Shown here: piece by piece, positions 1-9,347 of the stretch
How positions within the stretch are numbered: the stretch's first letter is position 1
How the letters are laid out: each line of letters starts with the position of its first letter
Assembly (NCBI GenBank): GCA_011947345.1
Contig: JAAVTG010000114.1
Span: forward strand, 81,150 to 145,149
DNA from: Phytophthora quininea
Lineage: Eukaryota; Oomycota; Peronosporomycetes; Peronosporales; Peronosporaceae
Direction of reading: 5' to 3'
Length of the DNA: 64,000 nucleotides
Made by a program: the position numbers and the translations under genes
The notes under the pieces: generated by a model
Database searches by the model: none
What the model was told of the DNA's origin: nothing
The model's input: only the letters and a program-made list of their open reading frames with translations

Positions 1-174
1 GCCAGCCGAATTGCGGCCGACAAGTTGATCTCGGCGGATGAGAAGGCGCGTCTGAAGGATTTGATTCTGAGCGATGACGAAAAGGTCGTCGCTGCGCTCG
101 AGTGTTACGAGCTGGATGAGGATATTGAAGAAATGCTGGACACACTGTACCGCGTGGCGAAGGTGTCGACGTGA
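1..174 (+). CDS. C-terminal end of an unrecognised protein (5' cut by window)
   Basis: An open frame runs from base 1 to a TGA at 172-174 and encodes 57 residues rich in Asp, Glu, Lys and Leu, ending in VAKVST. It looks helical and charged, with pieces such as DELDEDIEEM-like acidic stretches. I do not recognise a family. The start lies outside the window. Nothing convincing follows between 175 and 445, which would hold its 3' UTR and the 3' UTR of the converging gene on the other strand. Confidence 0.55.
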   Translation, partial: ASRIAADKLISADEKARLKDLILSDDEKVVAALECYELDEDIEEMLDTLYRVAKVST

Positions 175-445
175 TGAAGATTTACGTCGTGGAGGGAGCA
201 CCTCAAGGAGAAGAGCGTGGCGTTTGGTGGGTGCCATGGCGTGCATGTGCTCGAGCCTGTTGTTTCCATTACGAGTTGCCAATGATTCTGCATACAATAG
301 GAATACCTGTTGATTCCAAGTTGTTCGTTGCCTCTATGCGGATCGCGTGTCCATAAAAGCATCTACGCCGTCACGAAGTGCGCTGAGTTAACAACAACAT
401 GAGTTAGTGGCAGTTCATCTGACAAATACAGCGAGCAGGGGCCCC

Positions 446-1444
446 TTACTTGATCTGCAGCAACGAGTCTACCACACCGAAGAAGGTGCGGTCTTCAAAT
501 GGCATAGCCTGCGTCGCAGGCGGCTCCGGATGCTGCAGCCACGCAGAAAACAGCAAGAGGTGGCCATTCATCGCGACGAAGTCCTTTTGCAGCTGTGCCG
601 ACAGAGGAGATGCATGCGATAGCGTCTCCACCAGCGTGTAACTGGAGCGTGGGAAGCTTTCCTTGTCGCGAGTCCTATTCGGGTACAAAAATGTAAGTTC
701 TCCATTGTCGATTGTACTGCTGCCCGCCTTCACAAACCAGCACTCTTCGTCCTTGAGAAGGCCGTAGAGTTCAACGACTGCCTGGTACAAAGCCTTCTGC
801 TGTTCCTTAGACGCCTGCACAGCTACAGGGTCAGCAAATGACAGTAATTTTACCAGAAACACTTGCCTATCGTACCTCATCAACGCCTACGGAGAAGAAC
901 CACCCTGGCAATTCCGAGCCATTCATGCCGATCGATCCAGCAACACCAGCAATCCTGGGGTCATCGATTTTCTTGACACTTGTCGAGAACGACAGCGCTT
1001 CTAGCAGCTCACTGAGTCTGCACCAGCAGCAAACCACAAAGTTCTAAATTCGCTCCGTTCCTCGTTGCGACTGCACTGGCCACCAAACTTACTTGGAGTC
1101 GGAAGTAGTGCTCGATTGCAGTCTCCGGAAGGAAGAGATGACTATGCACTCGGTCTTGTGACCTGGCCACGCCTTGACTTGGCATTCTCGGTCGCAGAAC
1201 AGCGCCGCATCGCAGTTGGAGCACCGCTAGAAATTAACACCTCATGAGTGACAACCTTCAGACCAAACAAACTGCTCGGTCCGACCTTCAAACTCGCAAC
1301 GCCCTCCAGTTTCTGGCGGCAGTAGTGGCAGCCAGAGCCGATGATCCACACCTCACCGCCGTGCTGCTTAAAGTGCTCCAGCAGCCGCATCTCGGCCGCG
1401 GCAGTAGCGTCCTCGCATAGCTGGTCATACGTCTTGTCCGACAT
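446..1444 (-). CDS. MYND-type zinc-finger protein, four exons
   Basis: Seen: splicing 1444-1286, 1226-1094, 1017-876 and 814-446 removes introns of 59, 76 and 61 nt, all GT-AG, and gives one continuous frame. It starts MSDKTYDQ and ends SLLQIK. Exon 1 ends with CHYC and exon 2 opens with CSNCDAALFCDREC, then WPGHKTEC. That spacing of seven Cys and one His is the MYND finger, a protein-protein interaction zinc module. No SET domain accompanies it. The rest is unrecognised, with a short motif GSELPGWFFSVGVDE in exon 3. An in-frame upstream Met at 1498 is possible, but MSDK is preferred because the finger then lies near residue 40. The zinc finger is confident; the cellular role is unknown. Confidence 0.72.
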
Positions 1445-1641
1445 TGCGTCTGAATGGAGACCGACTGCCTCAATACAAACATCAAGATAAAGGACCACTA
1501 TTCGGGTGATTCACTACATATGGCTTCATCGATGGCGGAGCTGATGGCGATTCGATTCTGGCAGGGCGGCGACCGTGGGAACGTGTCCATAGGGCAGCAG
1601 CTAAGCAGCTTGGGCAGGATTTCTTACTGTAGTAAGTCACT

Positions 1642-2535
1642 CTAAGCGGAAGGTAAATATCCGCGGCACTCGTTTGCCCCGCAACGACACTTGTGTCCTG
1701 CAGCGTGACCATCTCTCTCTCCACCGGCATGCATGATTCCAGCTCCATAGTCGAAGGTCAGCTCCTTGCCAGACTCGACCTGTCTCCTCGTGAAGAACAG
1801 CAGCCTCGGAACGTACGAGTCCACGCGCACGGCCGCCACCTCCAGGTTGGGGTCGCAGCTGTGGTTGAAGAATCGCGTCAAGCTGCCGCTGGTGGACGCG
1901 TCCACGTTGGTGCGCACGACGTCAAAGTCGACACCGGAGACGCCTCGCCTCGCCACGTGCTCCCTCAGCGACAGCACGTAGTTGACGCCCCTGGGGTCGT
2001 ACTCGTTTCGGTAGCGCCTTCGCATCTCTCGACTCGAGACCAGCTCACCCGTGTACTCGCCCACGAACTCGCCTCGTTGGATGTCCTGCGCAGCTAACAC
2101 GCCCCATCCTTTGCCAGCGCATGGGGCGACAGCAACCTGAACTTGTCGACCAAGCATCGCTCGACGACATCGCTCGTCGCTCTGCTGCTGTTTGGTGCGT
2201 ACGTCGACCGGCAGCTTGTGCTGGTTGCTGACGGTCGGGGAAACTGCACCGCCGCGAGGTAGAGGAAGTTCATGAGCCGAAAGAGTCTCTCCAGTCGACT
2301 GCGAGTGCTTCGAGTTGCTAGCTGCACTGGGACTGGTATCGCCTCCTTCCCTAGAGACGTCCTGCAGCACAGCGTCCAGCCACGTGGCGATGGCTTTTCG
2401 AGTCTCTCTGCACGCGCATCCGAGCGACACTGCCGAGCTCTCGTCCAGAAATCTGTAGAGAGATCGGTGCGGGGAGAACATGAGTGAAAGCACATCGGAC
2501 AGAGAGGCGCTCCCTCTCGCGCACAGCTTCTTCAT
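1642..2535 (-). CDS. SET-domain protein (lysine methyltransferase-like), intact copy
   Basis: About 297 residues if the ATG at 2535 is used; the longer frame upstream begins with a non-ATG codon. The N-terminal 60 residues (DVLSLMFSPHRSLYRFLDE, then GCACRETRKAI) resemble an F-box-like helical region. From residue 160 the SET core is clear: GKGWGVLAAQDIQRGEFVGE, NHSCDPN (AdoMet binding), and ELTFDYG (catalytic Tyr). A post-SET CRCGANECRG zinc cluster follows, and the protein ends YLPSA. Family knowledge: such proteins methylate lysines on histones or other proteins using AdoMet. The substrate cannot be inferred. It sits downstream of the PX gene on the same strand, within the inverted repeat. 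The other copy at 8163-9057 is frameshifted. Confidence 0.85.
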   Translation of the reverse strand: MKKLCARGSASLSDVLSLMFSPHRSLYRFLDESSAVSLGCACRETRKAIATWLDAVLQDVSREGGDTSPSAASNSKHSQSTGETLSAHELPLPRGGAVSPTVSNQHKLPVDVRTKQQQSDERCRRAMLGRQVQVAVAPCAGKGWGVLAAQDIQRGEFVGEYTGELVSSREMRRRYRNEYDPRGVNYVLSLREHVARRGVSGVDFDVVRTNVDASTSGSLTRFFNHSCDPNLEVAAVRVDSYVPRLLFFTRRQVESGKELTFDYGAGIMHAGGERDGHAAGHKCRCGANECRGYLPSA

Positions 2536-2753
2536 GCTCCGTAGCAGCTCCACTGGAGGATCGATCGTGTGAGTGGCCTGTCGATGGACGCTGTGGATTG
2601 GCAAGGCGGAAGCAAGTCACCGCGCGATCGAACATGCTCACGGTGGGGGTGTTGTGTTGATATTGATGACATAGCTAGTTAGTGTATAGACTTGAGATGC
2701 TACTTGGTACTTGGCACGCTCAACGCGGTTCATAGGGACGAGAGATACAACTT

Positions 2754-3320
2754 TTACAACCGCAAGAAGCGCTCGACGACGTGCGGGATGGCCTGGCAGC
2801 CGTCGCACGCGGCGTCCCTCGACTGCGGCTCGGTCTTGCTGCTGACGGCCATGCGGATGAAGGCGGCGCAGAAGCTCCGCAGCAGCTTCTTGCGGCGCTC
2901 CACGCCCGTCGCCAGCTTGGCGTACAGCCGCGGCTGGGCCAGCGAGTACAGGATGAAGTGCATGTACTTGCTGCAGTACTTGCAGATGTGGCCGTCGTCG
3001 TGCTTGCGTTGCGCGTAGGCCCAGGCCTGGTAGCGCAGCTGGGCAAAGTCGGAGAAGCGGCGCTCGATCCGGTAGTCGGGTCTTGAGGCGGAGGCTGCGG
3101 GCGCGTTTCGTGTGGGGATGCGCGACGTGTGGTGCAGCAGGAAGACGTCCAGCACGTACAAGACGACGCCGTTGCGCTCGACGGTGGCGTTGATTTCGAC
3201 GCGGTCGATGGTCTCGAGGAACGAGATGGGGCCGGCGGCCTTGCACGAGTGGGTGGGGGTGAGGACCACGGGCGTCAGGCGCTGCAGCTGTGGCAGCATC
3301 GAGATGGCGGCGGTCGGCAT
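2754..3320 (-). CDS. PX (Phox homology) domain protein, left copy
   Basis: 188 residues from the ATG at 3320 (MPTAAISMLPQ). The longer frame starts at a GTG. The PX signature is RRFSDFAQLRYQAW, with the basic/aromatic motif that binds phosphoinositides. It is preceded by a beta-rich part (RVEINATVERNGVVLYVLDVFLL) and followed by a helical part with CKYCSKYMHFIL and ERRKKLLRSFCAAFIRM. PX domains target proteins to PI3P-rich endosomal membranes. There is no other domain, so it may be an adaptor. CKYC plus a later CDGC hints at a bound zinc, which is speculative. The protein is identical in the right arm (7378-7944). Confidence 0.8.
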   Translation of the reverse strand: MPTAAISMLPQLQRLTPVVLTPTHSCKAAGPISFLETIDRVEINATVERNGVVLYVLDVFLLHHTSRIPTRNAPAASASRPDYRIERRFSDFAQLRYQAWAYAQRKHDDGHICKYCSKYMHFILYSLAQPRLYAKLATGVERRKKLLRSFCAAFIRMAVSSKTEPQSRDAACDGCQAIPHVVERFLRL

Positions 3321-4402
3321 GGTCGTGCTCGTAGTAGAGTTGGGCAGCACTGGAGAAATTCAAGAGTGATTGGCGAGCGAGATACTATTGTACTTCCTGT
3401 GCTTGCCGGCGGCAACGACAGCAGCATGCAAGTCATGTAGCCATGTACCGCTCTTTAGCACGTTCAAGCGCGGCAGACGGGGCAGTCATGTGGATGATAG
3501 AGGCTCTCTCCGAAACGATCGTGCGAGGCAGGCGCCCGGGTTGTATGGGGCTGGTCATTCCCAGGCATATCTCTTCGGCAGACGCGAGGATATCCGCAGA
3601 CAACAGCTCGGATCACGACACAGACTAACGCTAGCGTCTAACACATCGAATAGAGCGTGTCTCGCGAGTGTCTCCGTTCTCCGTTGCTTGTGGCGACGTT
3701 CGACGTTCGACGTTCGCAGCGTGTCGGACATGGTACTCGATCGGTCTATAACGATGACCTCTTTTGCAGCATGCACTGACCGCACTACTAGCACTTGCAT
3801 TCACACAGGTGTGCTAGTAGAAATTACCAGTACGAAATAGCCGCTTAGTTGACGACTCGTCAACTAACAAAAAAGGCAACTTGCTCTTCTGCTTGGTTTG
3901 CCGGCACCACCCCTCGGTCGTCTTGACCAAAGCAGACAGCTTCCACTTCGAGTGCACTCACTGCTCGCTAGGCTTTCAGGCGTGATCTGTATGATGAAGT
4001 TCATCAGGGGCGGACGAGCCGCCATTGACTCTACCGTGCTTGTCTTTGCGGAAGGAAGACGAGTTCAAGCACACCGCCGGCACGCCTCGCAGCGAGAACG
4101 TCCGCATCAGGAGGATCAGGCGCTGTGTCCTTGATGTGGGTGGACACTAACCACGCGTTTGGAGACGTCTTCCGGCGCTTGGGTCGGTCTCGACGGCCAT
4201 GGAGTCTGCAGCGGTGACCGAGCCTCACTCGCTTCGGAGCGGCTCTCGCCGAGGGTCCGACCCCACTTGCACCGAACGAAATTCGCGAGCCGAAACGCGA
4301 GAAAGCAGAGCAGCAGACATTCAGTAAGGACTCGAGTCGTTGCACTAGATTTTCAGCACTGGATGCTGCACGCAGATACTTACCACCAGCGAATTTGTTG
4401 CA
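3321..4402. other. Gene-poor part of the left arm
   Basis: About 1.1 kb upstream of the PX gene. Short open frames exist on both strands (for example minus 4031-4402), but they show no recognisable domain and have the low-complexity composition of shadow frames. The only structured element noted is the perfect palindrome at 3845-3867. This part is repeated inverted at 6297-7377. Confidence 0.5.
3845..3867. repeat. 23-bp perfect palindrome
   Basis: Two 11-base arms, TTAGTTGACGA and its reverse complement, flank one central base. The same palindrome recurs at 6831-6853 in the other arm. It could be a dyad-symmetric protein-binding site or a hairpin. No function is assigned. Confidence 0.7.
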
Positions 4403-4578
4403 GCCGCGGGTCATCGAGGCGCCATACCTCTAACCCAACGCGCCCTAGTGCTCTGCCGCCTGCTATTTCAGCGTCACCTCCAGCAGCCCATGGAAGCAAG
4501 ACCCAAGCAAATACACGGTGATTCCAGAGGTGGCAGAAGGACCGGAATGGAGCCAGGGATGACAGTAAGTCCTATTCG

Positions 4579-6262
4579 TCAAATGGGATGAGGTACTTGA
4601 CCCCAAATACCACGTCGAGCTAGTTCATAGCTGCTTACAAGCGCAACCTCGCGAAATGTTGTCGACGCGTTTGGCTGCGCTTCGCCGCCACTTGTACAGA
4701 CCGCGCCCACGAGTTCTACACCCAGGGTTGCTTCCGGAATAAATGGAGCCTCGCGATTTACGTGCTTGTTTTCGCTTGATAACGGGAAAATTGCTGCTGC
4801 TAGTCTTGTCAACGACAGACAACGTTCTTTGATATTGATGACAGCAACGAGATAGTTCAGCAAGCGGCCGAGACCGCCATCGTGTCGTGCTCGCATTGCA
4901 AGTGCCTTGTCCACCCCACTAAGCCCGATGGAAACGTCTCGCTCGATTGAGAACGATCGAGTAAAAATCAACGGCAACAGATTCAAACTTAGGCTGCACA
5001 GCTTAGCAGCAAACAGCTCAATCACTGGCCGTTCATTCTCCACGCAATATCCGTTGTGAAATAGTCTGCTAACTGTCCTTGCCTTGTCTGAAAAACCACG
5101 GTTGACACTCGGCCATCGACACCACTCAGCCAGCCAGACGTCGCTACTTCTTGTCGAAAGTAGTGCATTAAGCATAATGTCACCACTGTTGGTGTGAACA
5201 GCGCTTCCGATACACATCGACGGGAAACTTTCGCGAACAGATTGAGCAGACTGAAGTAGATCACCACCAAGTGAGCGATTGCTGGGTAAATAACAAACCA
5301 TGTCTCTGAGAGAGCGTTTTGCTGATTTACAGCCCACCGTCCAAAAGGCTGTCAATGTCATTTTCAAGCGAGGCAGCGAGACGACCGGCAGGAACATAAA
5401 TGTACTGGACCCCGCGAGGCAGTTAATATCCCCGCTGAACCACTGACTTTTGCCTCGCAATGCTCCTGTGTGAAGTGTAGTGAGTGCCAAAATCCAGCGC
5501 AGCAGCTCGAGGCTGGTCGTCGCGTTTGAAAGTAAGAAACGCTACGCACTGTAGTTAGTGGCAAGTAATATGGAGCACCAGAGCAGGAACTTAGCATGTC
5601 TGAGTACCAGCGCGTGCCCTGTGGATCTTCGTACCACCGTTCCTCCAAACACCTCCTGGAAGTCTCAGCCACTCGATAGTCCTCTCGTATCGGACGCCTT
5701 TGTTTACAGCTCGAAAACTTGCCGTTGGAGACGTTTGGTCACTAAAGGCATCCTTCAAATGGAAAACGCACGCATCACCTTCCCATGTTGGCACGGTATG
5801 CAGCACGTAGATGGAGTTGTCCCAGTATGGCATTATGAGCACAGGGAGCGTGTCCGAGAGGAGGAAGAGGTTGTTGCTGTCCCAATCGTCAACAACTCGA
5901 TGGCTATCCCGAGTGAGGTTAGCATAGCCAATGTGTTCACACGCTTCGAGAATGTTGTCGACAGTATCTGCTATCAGTTTGCACATCGACTCATACGCAG
6001 CTTTAGCTGTAGAATCCAACGCGTCGGTGACCGAGCCAGCATGGTGCTGCTTGAGTCGGCAGCCGTGACGTGCGCGAGCTGTAGAGTGTCCAAGTATGGC
6101 TGAAATTTCCGGAGCAGCGAGAAGAGAGCTCACGAGTTTGGGCTCGTAAAATCGCCCGTTGTGCACGCAAGCAATCACCCGGTCCGCAAAGGGGACGTCG
6201 TTGGTGCCAACGATTTGAGCTGGCCCTAGTGTCGGACTTCACCCATAGTCAAGATGCTCGAC
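4579..6262 (-). pseudogene. Unrecognised gene in the inverted-repeat spacer, possibly truncated
   Basis: Two long minus frames lie in the unique spacer. The first runs from a stop near 6250 down to 5591 (about 210 residues, with motifs such as DNSIYVLHTVPTWEGDACVF). The second runs from about 5530 down to 4579 (about 310 residues, with WLAEWCRWPSV and VIELFAAKLCSL). The first has no ATG near its start and begins close to the inner repeat boundary at 6297, suggesting the 5' part was lost when the inverted repeat formed. An intron between 5590 and 5520 is plausible (CTAAC branch-like motif, TAG acceptor), but I could not find a phase-compatible donor. I recognise no family, so it may be an orphan or lineage-specific gene. 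Confidence 0.4.
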
Positions 6263-6830
6263 AGTCGTTCTCGAGTCCCAGATCGCCCCCAGAAGTTGCA
6301 ACAAATTCGCTGGTGGCAAGTATCTGCGTGCAGCATCCAGTGCTGAAAATCTAGTGCAACGACTCGAGTCCTTACTGAATGTCTGCTGCTCTGCTTTCTC
6401 GCGTTTCGGCTCGCGAATTTCGTTCGGTGCAAGTGGGGTCGGACCCTCGGCGAGAGCCGCTCCGAAGCGAGTGAGGCTCGGTCACCGCTGCAGACTCCAT
6501 GGCCGTCGAGACCGACCCAAGCGCCGGAAGACGTCTCCAAACGCGTGGTTAGTGTCCACCCACATCAAGGACACAGCGCCTGATCCTCCTGATGCGGACG
6601 TTCTCGCTGCGAGGCGTGCCGGCGGTGTGCTTGAACTCGTCTTCCTTCCGCAAAGACAAGCACGGTAGAGTCAATGGCGGCTCGTCCGCCCCTGATGAAC
6701 TTCATCATACAGATCACGCCTGAAAGCCTAGCGAGCAGTGAGTGCACTCGAAGTGGAAGCTGTCTGCTTTGGTCAAGACGACCGAGGGGTGGTGCCGGCA
6801 AACCAAGCAGAAGAGCAAGTTGCCTTTTTG

Positions 6831-6853
6831 TTAGTTGACGAGTCGTCAACTAA
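6831..6853. repeat. 23-bp perfect palindrome, right-arm copy
   Basis: Inverted copy of the palindrome at 3845-3867, fully conserved. Confidence 0.7.
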
Positions 6854-7377
6854 GCGGCTATTTCGTACTGGTAATTTCTACTGGCACACCTGTGTGAATG
6901 CAAGTGCTAGTAGTGCGGTCAGTGCATGCTGCAAAAGAGGTCATCGTTATAGACCGATCGAGTACCATGTCCGACACGCTGCGAACGTCGAACGTCGAAC
7001 GTCGCCACAAGCAACGGAGAACGGAGACACTCGCGAGACACGCTCTATTCGATGTGTTAGACGCTAGCGTTAGTCTGTGTCGTGATCCGAGCTGTTGTCT
7101 GCGGATATCCTCGCGTCTGCCGAAGAGATATGCCTGGGAATGACCAGCCCCATACAACCCGGGCGCCTGCCTCGCACGATCGTTTCGGAGAGAGCCTCTA
7201 TCATCCACATGACTGCCCCGTCTGCCGCGCTTGAACGTGCTAAAGAGCGGTACATGGCTACATGACTTGCATGCTGCTGTCGTTGCCGCCGGCAAGCACA
7301 GGAAGTACAATAGTATCTCGCTCGCCAATCACTCTTGAATTTCTCCAGTGCTGCCCAACTCTACTACGAGCACGACC

Positions 7378-7944
7378 ATGCCGACCGCCGCCATCTCGAT
7401 GCTGCCACAGCTGCAGCGCCTGACGCCCGTGGTCCTCACCCCCACCCACTCGTGCAAGGCCGCCGGCCCCATCTCGTTCCTCGAGACCATCGACCGCGTC
7501 GAAATCAACGCCACCGTCGAGCGCAACGGCGTCGTCTTGTACGTGCTGGACGTCTTCCTGCTGCACCACACGTCGCGCATCCCCACACGAAACGCGCCCG
7601 CAGCCTCCGCCTCAAGACCCGACTACCGGATCGAGCGCCGCTTCTCCGACTTTGCCCAGCTGCGCTACCAGGCCTGGGCCTACGCGCAACGCAAGCACGA
7701 CGACGGCCACATCTGCAAGTACTGCAGCAAGTACATGCACTTCATCCTGTACTCGCTGGCCCAGCCGCGGCTGTACGCCAAGCTGGCGACGGGCGTGGAG
7801 CGCCGCAAGAAGCTGCTGCGGAGCTTCTGCGCCGCCTTCATCCGCATGGCCGTCAGCAGCAAGACCGAGCCGCAGTCGAGGGACGCCGCGTGCGACGGCT
7901 GCCAGGCCATCCCGCACGTCGTCGAGCGCTTCTTGCGGTTGTAA
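7378..7944 (+). CDS. PX domain protein, right copy
   Basis: 188 residues, identical at protein level to the left-arm copy at 2754-3320. It starts MPTAAISM and carries the RRFSDFAQLRY phosphoinositide-binding region. Complete identity over a full gene with few flanking changes suggests the duplication is recent or an assembly duplicate. It is transcribed outward, toward the decayed SET copy. Confidence 0.78.
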   Translation: MPTAAISMLPQLQRLTPVVLTPTHSCKAAGPISFLETIDRVEINATVERNGVVLYVLDVFLLHHTSRIPTRNAPAASASRPDYRIERRFSDFAQLRYQAWAYAQRKHDDGHICKYCSKYMHFILYSLAQPRLYAKLATGVERRKKLLRSFCAAFIRMAVSSKTEPQSRDAACDGCQAIPHVVERFLRL

Positions 7945-8162
7945 AAGTTGTATCTCTCGTCCCTATGAACCGCGTTGAGCGTGCCAAGTACCAAGTAGCA
8001 TCTCAAGTCTATACACTAACTAGCTATGTCATCAATATCAACACAACACCCCCACCGTGAGCATGTTCGATCGCGCGGTGACTTGCTTCCGCCTTGCCAA
8101 TCCACAGCGTCCATCGACAGGCCACTCACACGATCGATCCTCCAGTGGAGCTGCTACGGAGC

Positions 8163-9057
8163 ATGAAGAAGCTGTGCGCGAGAGGGAGCGCCTCTCTGTC
8201 CGATGTGCTTTCACTCATGTTCTCCCCGCACCGATCTCTCTACAGATTTCTGGACGAGAGCTCGGCAGTGTCGCTCGGATGCGCGTGCAGAGAGACTCGA
8301 AAAGCCATCGCCACGTGGCTGGACGCTGTGCTGCAGGACGTCTCTCTAGGGAAGGAGGCGATACCAGTCCCAGTGCAGCTAGCAACTCGAAGCACTCGCA
8401 GTCGACTGGAGAGACTCTTTCGGCTCATGAACTTCCTCTACCTCGCGGCGGTGCAGTTTCCCGACCGTCAGCAACCAGCACAAGCTGCCGGTCGACGTAC
8501 GCACCAAACAGCAGCAGAGCGACGAGCGATGTCGTCGAGCGATGCTTGGTCGACAAGTTCAGGTTGCTGTCGCCCCATGCGCTGGCAAAGGATGGGGCGT
8601 GTTAGCTGCGCAGGACATCCAACGAGGCGAGTTCGTGGGCGAGTACACGGGTGAGCTGGTCTCGAGTCGAGAGATGCGAAGGCGCTACCGAAACGAGTAC
8701 GACCCCAGGGGCGTCAACTACGTGCTGTCGCTGAGGGAGCACGTGGCGAGGCGAGGCGTCTCCGGTGTCGACTTTGACGTCGTGCGCACCAACGTGGACG
8801 CGTCCACCAGCGGCAGCTTGACGCGATTCTTCAACCACAGCTGCGACCCCAACCTGGAGGTGGCGGCCGTGCGCGTGGACTCGTACGTTCCGAGGCTGCT
8901 GTTCTTCACGAGGAGACGGGTCGAGTCTGGCAAGGAGCTGACCTTCGACTATGGAGCTGGAATCATGCATGCCGGTGGAGAGAGAGATGGTCACGCTGCA
9001 GGACACAAGTGTCGTTGCGGGGCAAACGAGTGCCGCGGATATTTACCTTCCGCTTAG
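8163..9057 (+). pseudogene. SET-domain gene, frameshifted right copy
   Basis: Same gene as 1642-2535, with two frame changes relative to it: a CT gain in a CTCTCT run (around 8345) and loss of one C in a C run (around 8460). The net shift is not compensated. An open frame from the ATG at 8542 still covers the complete SET and post-SET region (171 residues, NHSCDPN, CRCGANECRG). The catalytic part could therefore still be made, without the N-terminal region. One difference is slippage in a dinucleotide run and the other is a homopolymer loss, so sequencing error is possible for both. Confidence 0.7.
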
Positions 9058-9347
9058 AGTGACTTACTACAGTAAGAAATCCTGCCCAAGCTGCTTAGCT
9101 GCTGCCCTATGGACACGTTCCCACGGTCGCCGCCCTGCCAGAATCGCCATCAGCTTGTCGCCGGACGAATTTGATCAAGTGCTGTTGCGCTGCATAACCC
9201 ACGCTTCAAATGCGTTCGGCATTTACTTTGGCGTGGCATCGGCCCCAGTTTCGCGAACATCACAGGCATGGTTTCCTCTGTCCAAGCAGTGGTGTTCCAA
9301 TGCCGATTTGTGAGTGTGATTCGGCAATCGACAACTCAAGTCTGGCC

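Larger units (their letters stand above)
1541..4402. repeat. Left arm of a 2.86 kb inverted repeat
   Basis: This segment is the reverse complement of 6297-9155, with only a handful of differences seen by eye. The homology ends inward at GTTGCA (4402 and 6297) and outward at CTGATGGCGATT (1541 and about 9155), where the left arm has an extra CGATT. The arm contains a PX gene and a SET gene, both reading outward, plus about 1 kb of gene-poor sequence. Flanks differ on both sides. It could be a true inverted duplication or an assembly join of two haplotypes. Confidence 0.9.
6297..9155. repeat. Right arm of the 2.86 kb inverted repeat
   Basis: Reverse complement of 1541-4402. Differences seen include an extra CT in a CTCTCT run near 8343-8348, one C fewer near 8459-8461, and single substitutions (for example Gln to Arg in the SET copy at FFTRR). 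The part 6297-7377 is gene-poor and includes the palindrome at 6831-6853. Confidence 0.9.

Noticed and set aside
2638..3363. 241-codon minus frame over the PX gene
   Set aside because: Shifted frame with Pro/His/Arg-rich sequence; the PX motif lies in the other frame. The same applies to 7335-8060.
4031..4414. Minus frame in the left arm, considered as a transposon protein
   Set aside because: No reverse transcriptase, transposase or integrase motif and no terminal repeats; it is only repeated because the arm is.
1541..9155. Inverted repeat considered as a transposon with long terminal inverted repeats
   Set aside because: No transposase in the spacer, no clear target-site duplication at the outer ends, and the arms contain ordinary host genes.
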